47,264 nucleotides of DNA, from assembly GCF_001509475.1 (NCBI RefSeq), contig NZ_LLZG01000381.1:1-47264 (forward strand), in the 5' to 3' direction. The notes under the pieces are model-generated. The model saw nothing but the letters and a program-made list of their open reading frames with translations, ran no database searches and was not told the DNA's origin. How positions within the stretch are numbered: the first letter of the stretch is position 1; each line of letters opens with the position of its first letter. The DNA comes from Streptomyces regalis. GTDB lineage: Bacteria > Actinomycetota > Actinomycetes > Streptomycetales > Streptomycetaceae. The position numbers were made by a program, and so were the translations under genes. This document shows, piece after piece, positions 8,422-16,608 of the stretch.

Positions 8422-8937
8422 GTGCCTGACAACTCGCTGATCGTCGCCGCCCTCACTAGCGTGACTGCGATCACGGCCAGCTCACTGGCGAGTTGGCTGA
8501 CCAGCAGAGGCAACGCCCACGCTGCTCGGATCCAAGTCAATGACGCGTCGGCCGCTCAGCGCCGCGAAGGTATCCGGCAGACCCGACGGGCCGCCTACCT
8601 AGACCTCATCGACCACGCCCAGGCCGTCGCTGACGGGCTTCGCGGAGTCAACGGTCTCTCAACCACCGAGTACGAAGCTGCCTTGGCCGCTCACCGCGAC
8701 CGTCATCAGCGACTGCGCCGGGCAGTGACACTGATCGATCTGGAAGGCCCCCCGGCAGCCCAAGTCGCAGCATCAAACCTGCTGATCATGTCGGGCACAC
8801 TCGGCACCGCGCTGGCGGCCACGGCCGAGAACGCCAGCAGAGAGAACCGTCGCGAGTTCCAAGAAACCTTGCGCTCTTACATACGGCTGATCAGGCCCTT
8901 CGTTGACACAGCCGCCGCAGCACTGGACGAGACATAG
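8422..8937 (+). CDS. Hypothetical membrane-anchored helical protein
   Basis: A 171-residue protein of unknown function. It starts at GTG 8422 with a short hydrophobic segment (SLIVAALTSVTAITASSLASWL, residues 4-25) that should anchor it. The rest is Ala/Arg/Glu-rich helix with a coiled-coil look (RREGIRQTRRAAYLDLIDHAQAVADGL; ENRREFQETLRSYIRLIRPF). This layout is common among small Streptomyces proteins of unknown role. It sits just right of the transposase and faces the beta-helix membrane protein. Its third-position G/C bias supports coding. Confidence 0.65.
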   Translation: MPDNSLIVAALTSVTAITASSLASWLTSRGNAHAARIQVNDASAAQRREGIRQTRRAAYLDLIDHAQAVADGLRGVNGLSTTEYEAALAAHRDRHQRLRRAVTLIDLEGPPAAQVAASNLLIMSGTLGTALAATAENASRENRREFQETLRSYIRLIRPFVDTAAAALDET

Positions 8938-8985
8938 GCGCACCGGTGAGCACACCTCAGACCGACAAGACCTCAAAGAACAAGC

Positions 8986-10551
8986 TCAGTTGCGACGCAG
9001 AATGACGGCTGCCGCGCCGGCTGTGAGGATGGTGGCCAGGAGCCAGCCAAGGATGACAAGCGACAGAGCTATCCATTGGGAGGCACCAGACGTACGCCAC
9101 GCTGCCTCCTGGCCGAGATCGAGAACGGGCAGAAGGAGATCCAGGGTGTAGATGGCGGGTTGCCAGTGCGGCGCCTGCTCCGCACTCAGTGGGGGAGGCG
9201 GATAGTAGGCGAACCATAGCGATCCGGCTACCCACAGTGAGACGAGCCAGAACAACCCCCGTGCGGGGCGGTAGCCGTATCCGAGGACGATGTCCTGAAA
9301 GCCGTCCCACGCTCGTAGCACCAGTGGCAGGGTTTCTCTTCGCCGACGGAGCCTGGCCAGGACAACCTCGTTGGCGGAAACGTCCTCGCCGGCGACCCTA
9401 AGCGACGCTGCCAGACGGTCGTAGGGTTCGGGTGAGTACTCGGGGGTCGCATCGGCCAACCAAGCCAGGCGGGCAGCCAACGGGAACGGACCTCCAGGAG
9501 CGAGAGTCTCATAGCTGAAGCCCGTCACATCGAGCCTGCCCGGGCCAGGCCAGCTGTCCGCCCTGTCGACCAGACGGCCCACCGTGGCATTGGCCAGGAT
9601 GATGCGGCCGCCCTCCGGTCGTTCTGGCATGAAGCGCAGTTCGGGTGCCTGGATGCTTCGCAGCGACACCTCCTGATCATCGGCGAGATGGAGCCTGACA
9701 TGCTCCACGACGAGGCTGCTGCCGAAGGTGGCTCCGTCCAACATGATCCCGCCGTGCACTTCGGGCCGCCGCATTCGGATCATGCGGGCCGGGACTCTGG
9801 CACCCGCCTCGGATGGGTCCAGCTCCGCCATTGCGGAGATGACCAGGCTCTCCTCAACGACAAGCCGGAGGGCATTGAGCGCCCACCGACTGTACCGGTG
9901 CCGTAACCAAGCGCCACGCAAGCTGAGTTGTCCGCCGATGCGTGCACCTCTCAGCGAGATTTCCCCGTTGGCACTGAGCCCCTCGCCGTTGAGGTCCTGC
10001 GCGACGTTCATTCCGTCGCCGTTCCACGCTTTGGCCCGGTCGTCGGAGTGCAGGCGTAGCAGGTTGGCCGTGAGGTCAGTGCCGATCTGCGCCTGGGGCA
10101 TGGAAATGCCGGCGTAGACCGTGCAGCCGCTCAACTGCAGGTCTCCCGTCGTAACGAGCCGGGCCGCCTCCAGGGCAGGTATCGCGCAGTCCCTGAGAAT
10201 GACCGTGCGCATGTGGGAGTCGACGAGACGGACAGGCTTCTCGAAACGGCAGCCGCACAGCTCGACAGGAACGTCGATCTGCGAGTTCGACAAGTCGAGC
10301 GGGCCGGAAACTTGTACCCCTGTGAGCTTCAATGCTGCGGCTCTACCAGGGAGTGGAGGTGGACCGCTCAGCAGCACAAGAGCGACGATCCTGGCGCGCA
10401 CGGTGCGCTCAGACCCCCAGGCTGGCTGGCCGTTGGCGTCGTCCTGCTCCGCATCCCCGATCCGCAGGTCGTACACGGACCCGTTACGGAACGCCTGCCA
10501 CATGCCCAGCTCGGCCGGCGTCAGATCGTCCGGCACCTCATCGTCAGCCAT
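8986..10551 (-). CDS. Pentapeptide-like beta-helix membrane protein, TTA codon
   Basis: A 521-residue protein. Residues about 75-330 form irregular repeats (KLTGVQVSGPLDLSNSQI, GDLQLSGCTVYAGISMPQAQ, GEISLRGARIGGQLSLRGA) of the kind that build a right-handed beta-helix. The C-terminus has membrane helices (GLFWLVSLWVAGSLWFAYY; WIALSLVILGWLLATILTAGAAAVIL) around a hydrophobic IYTLDLLLPVLDLGQ segment. Relatives are often labelled membrane-associated oxidoreductases, but I see no cofactor site. Leu216 is encoded by TTA (complement at 9904-9906), implying dependence on the bldA tRNA. Function unknown; a membrane or channel-associated scaffold is one guess. Confidence 0.75.
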   Translation of the reverse strand: MADDEVPDDLTPAELGMWQAFRNGSVYDLRIGDAEQDDANGQPAWGSERTVRARIVALVLLSGPPPLPGRAAALKLTGVQVSGPLDLSNSQIDVPVELCGCRFEKPVRLVDSHMRTVILRDCAIPALEAARLVTTGDLQLSGCTVYAGISMPQAQIGTDLTANLLRLHSDDRAKAWNGDGMNVAQDLNGEGLSANGEISLRGARIGGQLSLRGAWLRHRYSRWALNALRLVVEESLVISAMAELDPSEAGARVPARMIRMRRPEVHGGIMLDGATFGSSLVVEHVRLHLADDQEVSLRSIQAPELRFMPERPEGGRIILANATVGRLVDRADSWPGPGRLDVTGFSYETLAPGGPFPLAARLAWLADATPEYSPEPYDRLAASLRVAGEDVSANEVVLARLRRRRETLPLVLRAWDGFQDIVLGYGYRPARGLFWLVSLWVAGSLWFAYYPPPPLSAEQAPHWQPAIYTLDLLLPVLDLGQEAAWRTSGASQWIALSLVILGWLLATILTAGAAAVILRRN

Positions 10552-10666
10552 ACCCCGCCCCTCCCGTTGTCACTGCTCAACAATCCTCCCTCAACTGGCA
10601 CTGATGAAAGCGGATGCTGCCACGGACGCAGCGTCGCAGTGTCGAAGAAGCTGCCGCATCGCTCCG

Positions 10667-10846
10667 TTATGCCGCCAAGGTCGCCGGGGCGTAGTCGAAC
10701 GCGGCCGCGGTGGCCGGGTCGGTGTCTCGCGTGCACACCTGGTCACCTTCATCGAGCGACATGTGACCGCCGTGCCCGCGAAGCGGTTCCAGCTCCAGAG
10801 CCTCGTCCCCCAGAGCGAACTGGCAGCGGGTGTCCTCCTCCACCAT
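10667..10846 (-). CDS. Small acidic hypothetical protein (59 aa)
   Basis: An open frame from ATG 10846 encoding 59 residues (starting MVEEDTRCQFALGDEALELE, ending AAAFDYAPATLAA). It is supported mainly by strong third-position G/C bias and a protein-like acidic composition; no domain is recognised. No good ribosome-binding site precedes the ATG. A GTG at 10896 in another frame, directly after the upstream stop, opens with plausible residues (VRDAKAAVHTGEQPAE), so the original gene may have started there and been frameshifted. It could be a remnant. Confidence 0.4.
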   Translation of the reverse strand: MVEEDTRCQFALGDEALELEPLRGHGGHMSLDEGDQVCTRDTDPATAAAFDYAPATLAA

Positions 10847-10896
10847 GTCTCTGCTGGCTGCTCGCCAGTGTGTACGGCGGCCTTGGCGTCGCGCAC

Positions 10897-11253
10897 CTAG
10901 CCGGTTGTGGACAGCTCCGTCAGTAGCGGAAACAACATGACCAGCAGGCCGATCCACACGCCTGCGCTCGAGTAGCCCAGCAGTTCGCTGGACTCGGTGG
11001 ACCTCAGCTTGTGTTTCCGGCGCAGCCACCCCGCGGTCGCCACAGCCAACAGCATGTTGAACACCACTCCGGCCACGGGGACCGCGCCAGCCCAGAGCCG
11101 GTCGGGTGGCAGTCACGTGCACAGGGTCAGGCGGAAACCCGAAGGCCTCTACATAGCGCTCATGGACCAGAGCTCCCGTCCAGGTGGCCATGACAACGCG
11201 GAAGTGGCCGGGGACGGCCTGTGCAGAGCAGGCGACTGCGTCACCAACGAGAC
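10897..11253 (-). pseudogene. Broken two-helix membrane protein gene
   Basis: Two frames on this strand read like parts of one protein. The upstream part (about 11253-11095) reads [18 protein letters not shown] then [20 protein letters not shown] and DPVHVTA. Near 11093 the coding signal moves to another frame: [53 protein letters not shown], ending FPLLTELSTTG and TAG at 10897-10899. The second frame has two clear membrane helices. An in-frame TGA just before the second part, and the IS5-type fragment at the 5' end, suggest a frameshifted and 5'-truncated gene. Function unknown. Confidence 0.5.
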
Positions 11254-11290
11254 ATGCTTTGGGAGTTCGCCGGACGGGCGCCGAACTGCA

Positions 11291-11500
11291 ACGAGGTTCG
11301 TCGTCCTACCGCGCCGCTGGCGCGTCGAACGCACCCTGGGTTGGATCATGAACGCCCGCCGCAACGCGAGGGACTACGAACGCCTGCCCCAGCACAGCGA
11401 AGCACACCTGAACTGGGCACTCATCACCCTCATGGCCAGGCGGCTGACCCGGAAGAAGCCCGTCTCCGACTGGACGAAGAAGCGGACACCCACCGGCTGA
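11291..11500 (+). pseudogene. IS5-family transposase, C-terminal fragment
   Basis: About 69 codons matching the C-terminus of IS5-type transposases: [17 protein letters not shown] (the catalytic Glu region), then [20 protein letters not shown] and [14 protein letters not shown]. The N-terminal two catalytic Asp regions are missing, so it cannot be active. It adjoins the 5' end of the broken membrane-protein gene. Confidence 0.8.
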
Positions 11501-11501
11501 T

Positions 11502-11993
11502 CTATCGCTGCACGCTCTTGGATAGGTACATTGACGACACTCCATAGCCATTGCGTTGATACATGGCCATAGCTCCCTCGTTGTCCCCAGCGACGTTCAA
11601 ATTGAGCGACGTCATGCCCTCGTGGGCAACGAGCTCCTCGGCAGCGGCGAGGATGGCGGATCCGTATCCGCGGCGCCGGAACGGCGCGAAGACGTTGATG
11701 TCGTACAGCCAGGCTGAGCTAGCGGTGCCCGAAGAAGCTTGACGTGGATCCGGGCCAATCCATGCGTTCCCCACAACCTCGCCTGAACCGTTCTCCGCCA
11801 CCACGAGATGATGACCAGCCGTGTCGAGCCCGTCCGGAAGGAACTGAGCCGTGCCCTGATGAGCCCGCTCTCGCGCCAGCTCTTGGGGCATGAACTTGCC
11901 GAGTTCACGAGCCGTCTCGGCTTCACGATGCTCAGTCGCCACCTCGTACTCCGACGGCGTCATTTTCCGCAAGGTCACCTTCTGCACGTCCAT
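11502..11993 (-). CDS. GNAT family N-acetyltransferase
   Basis: A 163-residue single-domain acetyltransferase. AWLYDINVFAPFRRRGYGSAI (residues about 95-115) is the acetyl-CoA binding motif A (R/Q-x-x-G-x-G/A) preceded by strand beta-4, and LNLNVAGDNEGAMAMYQRNGY is motif B with the characteristic N...A..LY.k.GF pattern. It uses acetyl-CoA to acylate an unknown amine substrate. It is alone on its strand; its 3' end abuts the IS5 fragment, suggesting it came in or survived at the edge of the island. Confidence 0.85.
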   Translation of the reverse strand: MDVQKVTLRKMTPSEYEVATEHREAETARELGKFMPQELARERAHQGTAQFLPDGLDTAGHHLVVAENGSGEVVGNAWIGPDPRQASSGTASSAWLYDINVFAPFRRRGYGSAILAAAEELVAHEGMTSLNLNVAGDNEGAMAMYQRNGYGVSSMYLSKSVQR

Positions 11994-12120
11994 GCCACCA
12001 TCTTCAACTGGTCACCGGTGACAGCGATACCGAGTTTCCAAGCCCGACAGCCGCAACCTGGCCGGTTACACCGCGCGGCCGACCATGCGGTCATCCGAGC
12101 TCAGGATCAAAAACACTCAC

Positions 12121-13341
12121 TTACGCGTGTTCTCGTGCGTCGCGTACGGCGGTCAGCTCGGCCTCGATCAGGTCGGCGGCCCGCATGGTGCCGCCCTCCT
12201 GGGCCATCTGCGCCTGGATCTCCTGCAGACGCCGGGCGACCTCGGGGTCGTCGACGAGGGCGAGGGCCGCCGTGCGCAGGGCCTCGGCGGTCGCCTCCTG
12301 GCCGGGGATGTGGCGGGCGACGCCGAGCCCCTGGAGCATGTCCGCGTTGCCGAACTGGTCCACGGCCTGCGGTACGGCGATCATCGGCGTGGCGGTGGCC
12401 AGGCCCTCCTGGCTGCCGCCGGCGCCGGCGTGGGTGACGAACAGGTCGGCCTGCTTGAGGATCGCCAACTGCGGTACCCAGGAGCGCACTTCGACGTTGT
12501 CGGGTACGTCGCCCAGCTCGGCGGGGTCGACATGCTTGCCGATCTGCAGCACCAGGTGCCAGCCCGGCAGGTCGCCGAAGGCCTTGACGCACTCCCGGTA
12601 GAACGCCGGCTCCTTGGTGAACGAGGACCCCAGCGACACGAGGGCGACCTTCTCGGCGCCGGCCGGCCGCTGCCAGTCCCCCTGTGCGGAACGGTCGCCC
12701 TGGCAGGCGCCGACGAAGGTGTACACGCTCTCGTCGACCCGGTCGGCGTTCGGCTGCAACGCCTTGGGGATCAGCACGAGGGAGCGCTCGGGGTGGCCGT
12801 AGAACGAATGCGGGTGCAGGGTGATGCCGTTCTCCTCCAGCCAGGCCTGGAAGCGGGCGAAGTAGGCGCGGCCGCGCTCGGTCCTCTTCGGCTCGGCCCA
12901 CATCGGCTCGGCGACCTCCTCCTCGTAGCCCGTCCAGGCGACGAGGTTCGGCGACAGGGAGATCGACGGGACGCCCCAGCGGTGGGCCAGGACGCGGGCC
13001 GGGTAGGCGGTGATGTCGTGCAGCACGAGGTCGGGTTCGTCGCTGTCGTAGGCCTCGATCAGCTGCGGCAGGGCCTGGATCGCGTCGGCCAGGAAGGGCT
13101 CCACGTTGTCCAGGAGGGTGGTGCCCCACGCCGCCGGGTCGTCATCGGGTCCGGGCAGTGTCGAGTTCCAGAGCTTCGGCTCGGCACCGGTCTCGGCGAC
13201 CTTCTCGGCGAACAGGGGCGGAATCGCGTACGTGACCCGGTGCCCGCGCGCCACGAGCTCGCGGATGACTTCGAGGCTGGGGTTCACGTGGCCGTGGGCG
13301 GCGATGGAGAACATGGCGATGTGGGCGGGGCGACTGGTCAT
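12121..13341 (-). CDS. oleD: Macrolide glycosyltransferase, OleD/Mgt type (GT1)
   Basis: A 406-residue GT-B enzyme that closely follows the OleD sequence I know. [20 protein letters not shown] carries the catalytic His at residue 16, [19 protein letters not shown] and [15 protein letters not shown] follow, and the nucleotide-sugar site reads [21 protein letters not shown] with a later [18 protein letters not shown]. OleD-type enzymes transfer glucose from UDP-glucose to macrolides and many other acceptors, inactivating them. Start ATG 13341 fits OleD; GTG 13350 is possible. A perfect palindrome in the promoter (13357-13373) suggests repressor control. The gene lies 3' of, and on the same strand as, the sugar ABC operon, but has its own promoter. 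Confidence 0.93.
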   Translation of the reverse strand: MTSRPAHIAMFSIAAHGHVNPSLEVIRELVARGHRVTYAIPPLFAEKVAETGAEPKLWNSTLPGPDDDPAAWGTTLLDNVEPFLADAIQALPQLIEAYDSDEPDLVLHDITAYPARVLAHRWGVPSISLSPNLVAWTGYEEEVAEPMWAEPKRTERGRAYFARFQAWLEENGITLHPHSFYGHPERSLVLIPKALQPNADRVDESVYTFVGACQGDRSAQGDWQRPAGAEKVALVSLGSSFTKEPAFYRECVKAFGDLPGWHLVLQIGKHVDPAELGDVPDNVEVRSWVPQLAILKQADLFVTHAGAGGSQEGLATATPMIAVPQAVDQFGNADMLQGLGVARHIPGQEATAEALRTAALALVDDPEVARRLQEIQAQMAQEGGTMRAADLIEAELTAVRDAREHA

Positions 13342-13356
13342 GAGCCACACCGTAAG

Positions 13357-13373
13357 CGAGACGAACCGTCTCG
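13357..13373 (-). promoter_or_regulatory. Palindromic operator in the glycosyltransferase promoter
   Basis: CGAGACG-AAC-CGTCTCG is a perfect 7-bp inverted repeat. On the minus strand it lies between a -35-like TTGTAC and a -10-like TTACGGT, immediately before the start codon, so a bound repressor would block RNA polymerase. The sequence resembles TetR-family operators; the cognate regulator is not in the window. The mRNA would be nearly leaderless. Confidence 0.65.
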
Positions 13374-13389
13374 TACAACTTGATTATGG

Positions 13390-14673
13390 TCAGCGCTGGT
13401 AGCGGGCCAGCACCAAGTTGCCGTCCTCCTCCAGGCGTTCGCGCAGTTCACCGAGGCCGATGGCCCCGCTGTAGTACTCCTGGAGCGCGGGGGTGGCGAC
13501 CTTGTCCTTCCACTCCGGGTAGCCGCGCACCGACTGCGCGGGCGCCGAACGCAGGTGGGCGGCGAGGGCGGTCCCGGTCGCCCAGCCGTCCTTCGTGGTG
13601 TGCAGGGCGGGGTCCTTCAGCGCCTGGGTGCCGGTGGGCAGCATCCAGTCGCCCAGGGCGAGCCGCACCATGTTCGGGGGCCGGAGCAGGAAGTCGATGA
13701 ACTCGGCGGCCTCCTTCTTGTGCGGGCTGTCCTCGGCGATGGACAGGGTCTGCGGGCTGACGCCCTGGGTGAGCCCGTCGGCGCCGGCCGGGGCGGGCAG
13801 CACCTGCCACTGGAAGCCCTTCGGCGCCTGCTGGACGATCTGCTGGCGGTACGAGAAGCCGAGCGGCACCATCGCGTACTTGCCGCCGAAGAAGCCGGGC
13901 AGGGTGTCCGAGCCGCCGCTGCCGAGGGTGGTGGGCGAGGCGCTGTGATCGGTGCCGGCCTGGTCGTGGATCGTGCGGGGCACGGTCTCGTCCGCCTTTT
14001 CGAACCGGATGGTGACCTTGCCGTCCGCGCCCCGGTGGAAGAGCTGTCCGCCCGCCGACAGCGACAGGTTGAGGGTGGCGGAGACGGGTTCCTTCAGCGG
14101 CCAGGCCACGCCGTACTTGCCGTCGCCGCTGAGCTGTTCGGTGATCCTGCGGAACTCCGGCCAGCTCCAAGGGCGTTCGGGGGTGGGGACCCGTACGCCG
14201 GACTCCTTCAGCCACTTCGCGTTGGCGATGAGGACGCGCGGCTCCTGCAGGAAGGGGACGCCGTAGATCCCGTCGCCGAAGGTCGCCGTGTCCCAACTGC
14301 GCCGTGGGATGTCGGACTTGAGCCGCTCGGGCAGCAGGTCGGTGAGATCGGCGAGGTAGCCGCCGTACGCGAAGTCCGCGAGGTCGTCCGAGGCGTCGTG
14401 GATGATGTCGGGCGCCTCACCGCCCTCGAAGGAGGTCAGGAGCTGGTCGTGGACGCTGTCCCAACTGCCCGGTATGTACTCGACCTTGACGTCGGGATGA
14501 GAGGCGTTCCACTCCTTCACCAGCTCCTGATTGGCCTCGACGGACTCCTCCTGCCAGGCCAGGGACTGGAAGCGCAGGGTGACACGTCCGTCGGAGCCGC
14601 CACCGTCGTCGCCGCTGCACCCGGCGAGCAGCAGCGCCAGGACGACCAGGGGCAACAGCACTCTCGTACGCAT
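13390..14673 (-). CDS. Sugar ABC transporter substrate-binding lipoprotein
   Basis: A 427-residue extracellular solute-binding protein (family 1). The lipoprotein signal MRTRVLLPLVVLALLLAGCS has a LAGC lipobox with Cys18 as the lipidated residue. The mature part has family hallmarks: VTLRFQSLAWQEESVEANQE, a hinge region WNASHPDVKVEYIPGSW, and the C-terminal EFIDFLLRPPNMVRLA. Start ATG 14673 overlaps the upstream permease stop by one base (TGATG), indicating translational coupling. It is the last gene of a three-gene importer operon lacking its own ATPase, so a shared MsiK-type ATPase is expected. The sugar is unknown. Confidence 0.9.
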   Translation of the reverse strand: MRTRVLLPLVVLALLLAGCSGDDGGGSDGRVTLRFQSLAWQEESVEANQELVKEWNASHPDVKVEYIPGSWDSVHDQLLTSFEGGEAPDIIHDASDDLADFAYGGYLADLTDLLPERLKSDIPRRSWDTATFGDGIYGVPFLQEPRVLIANAKWLKESGVRVPTPERPWSWPEFRRITEQLSGDGKYGVAWPLKEPVSATLNLSLSAGGQLFHRGADGKVTIRFEKADETVPRTIHDQAGTDHSASPTTLGSGGSDTLPGFFGGKYAMVPLGFSYRQQIVQQAPKGFQWQVLPAPAGADGLTQGVSPQTLSIAEDSPHKKEAAEFIDFLLRPPNMVRLALGDWMLPTGTQALKDPALHTTKDGWATGTALAAHLRSAPAQSVRGYPEWKDKVATPALQEYYSGAIGLGELRERLEEDGNLVLARYQR

Positions 14674-15506
14674 CAGCTCTTCACCGCCCCGGCGAGCATG
14701 CCGCCCGTGATACGCCGTTGGATGATCGCGAAGACGACCAGTGAGGGAAGGGTCGCCAGGAAGGCGGCCGCCGCCAGCGGGCCGAGGTCCGCGACGCCCT
14801 CCGCGCCGATGAAGTGGGCGAGGACGACCGGCAGGGTCTGTTTCTCCGGGGTCTTCAGCAGAACGAGCGCGAAGAAGAACTCGTTCCACGCCGTGACGAA
14901 CGCGAACAGCGCCGTCGCCACGATCCCCGGCGCCAGCAGCGGCGCGGTCACCGACACCAGCGTCCGCACCCGCCCGGCCCCGTCGACCGCGGCCGCCTCC
15001 TCCAGCTCGGGCGGCACCGCCCGGACGTATCCGACGAGCATCCACAGCGCGAACGGCAGCGCCCACACCACGTACACCATGACCAGCCCCGGCACCGAGT
15101 TGATCAGCCGCAGGTTCTTCAGCACCAGGAACAGCGGGATGATCACCAGCACGAGCGGGAACGCCTGGCTGACGACCACCCAGCCGGTCGCCGCCCGTGC
15201 GAGCGGGGTGCGGCGGCGGGCCATGACGTAGGCCATCGGGGTCGCGAGCAGTACGGCGATCAGGGCGGCGCCGAGTGCGGCGATGAGGGAGTTGAGGGCG
15301 GCGTGCAGCAGGGGCTGTTCGTCGAAGGCCTGGCGGAAGTTGGCGAGGGTGGGGTCCTTCGGGATCCAGGTGGGGTGCAGGCTGCCGAGCTCGCGGGGCG
15401 GTTTGAAGGCGGTGGAGATCAGCCAGAGGAAGGGGAAGGCGAGGAAGACGAGGTACGCCAGCAGGGCGACGTACTGGCCGATACGGCCGGTTCGGCTGGT
15501 CCTCAT
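14673..15506 (-). CDS. Sugar ABC transporter permease, MalG type
   Basis: A 277-residue inner-membrane permease with about six helices. It starts MRTSRTGRIGQYVALLAYLV and has FPFLWLISTAFKPPRELGSL after helix 1, typical of MalG-type subunits. The cytoplasmic EAA loop reads ELEEAAAVDGAGRVRTLVSVTAPLLAPG, which docks on the ATPase. The start was placed at ATG 15506, overlapping the MalF-type gene by 4 nt (ATGA); its stop overlaps the binding-protein start by one base. Confidence 0.9.
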   Translation of the reverse strand: MRTSRTGRIGQYVALLAYLVFLAFPFLWLISTAFKPPRELGSLHPTWIPKDPTLANFRQAFDEQPLLHAALNSLIAALGAALIAVLLATPMAYVMARRRTPLARAATGWVVVSQAFPLVLVIIPLFLVLKNLRLINSVPGLVMVYVVWALPFALWMLVGYVRAVPPELEEAAAVDGAGRVRTLVSVTAPLLAPGIVATALFAFVTAWNEFFFALVLLKTPEKQTLPVVLAHFIGAEGVADLGPLAAAAFLATLPSLVVFAIIQRRITGGMLAGAVKS

Positions 15507-16438
15507 GCGTCGTCGCCTCCCCTGAGCCGGCCGACGAGGAAGACGGCGAGGAGTATCGAGATCACCGCGACCATCACGCATCCCATGGCCGCCGCGTAGC
15601 CGAACTGGCCGTAGCGGAAGGCCTCTTCGTAGGCGAACAGCATGGGCAGGCGGGTGCGGCCGCCGGGGCCGCCGCTGGTGAGGACGTAGACCAGGGCGAA
15701 GGAGTTGAAGTTCCAGATGAGGTTGAGCGCCGTGATGGACAGGGCGACCGGTCTGAGTGCGGGCCAGGTGACCGTGCGGAAGCGGCGCCAGGCGCCGGCG
15801 CCGTCCACGGCCGCCGCCTCATGCAGTTCGCGCGGGGTGTTCTGCAGGCCGGCGAGCAGGGCGACCGTCGTGGTCGGCATGCCCGCCCAGATGCCCACGA
15901 CGATCACCGCGGGCAGGGCGGTGCCGAGCCCGCTGAGCCAGTCGCGGCCGTCGCCGAGGCCCAGGTCGCGCAGCGTCTCGTTGAGGATGCCCGCGTCGGG
16001 GTTGTAGACGAGCCGCCACATGACGCCGACGACGACCTCGGGCATCGCCCACGGGACGATCGCGAGGGCGCGGGCCAGCCAGCGCAGCCGTAAGTCCTGG
16101 TTGAGGAGGAGGGCGAGGCCGAGCGCCAGCAGGAACTGCGGCACGGTGACGCCGACGGCCCACACCAGGCCGATCCGGAACGACTCCCAGAACAGCGTGT
16201 CGTGCAGCAGATCCCGGAAGTTGAGACCACCGATCCACTGGGTGGGCTGGGTCCGTCCGGACTGGGCGTCGGTGAAGGACAGCAGGACGCCGTAGAGTAG
16301 CGGGCCGACGCTCAGGATCAGGATGGGGATCAGCGCGGGGAGTACGAGAAACCAGGCGCCGTGATCCGTGACGCGCCGCCGCCTCGTGCCGCCCGGCGCA
16401 CGTCTCACGGATCTCTCCGCCTCCGTCACCGTTGTCAC
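15503..16438 (-). CDS. Sugar ABC transporter permease, MalF/UgpA type, TTA codon
   Basis: A 311-residue permease, first gene of the operon. After an Arg-rich N-terminus come FLVLPALIPILILSVGPLLY (helix 1) and further helices. The EAA loop reads ELHEAAAVDGAGAWRRFRTVTWPALRP. Start is GTG 16438 (MTTVTEAERS). Leu116 is encoded by TTA (complement 16091-16093), so translation of this first gene, and of the coupled genes after it, should depend on the bldA tRNA. It is divergent from the phosphotransferase-like gene across a 170-bp gap in which I saw no clear operator. Confidence 0.9.
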   Translation of the reverse strand: MTTVTEAERSVRRAPGGTRRRRVTDHGAWFLVLPALIPILILSVGPLLYGVLLSFTDAQSGRTQPTQWIGGLNFRDLLHDTLFWESFRIGLVWAVGVTVPQFLLALGLALLLNQDLRLRWLARALAIVPWAMPEVVVGVMWRLVYNPDAGILNETLRDLGLGDGRDWLSGLGTALPAVIVVGIWAGMPTTTVALLAGLQNTPRELHEAAAVDGAGAWRRFRTVTWPALRPVALSITALNLIWNFNSFALVYVLTSGGPGGRTRLPMLFAYEEAFRYGQFGYAAAMGCVMVAVISILLAVFLVGRLRGGDDA

Positions 16439-16608
16439 GGAATCAGCCCCTTTGCACTGCTCGGGATGGCCCCGTCATGGTCGTGAAGGCGCTCTGCCCC
16501 GTCAAGGCCGTGCGCACGCGGTCCGACCTGTGCGAATGCGAGACTGAGCGGCGGATGGCGGGAATCCGACGCCGTCCACGGAGGCGTACGACCACACGGA
16601 GGCGGGCG

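Noticed and set aside
12107..13129. 340-codon frame inside the glycosyltransferase region
   Set aside because: It is out of frame with the OleD-like protein and reads as Arg/Pro/Gly low complexity.
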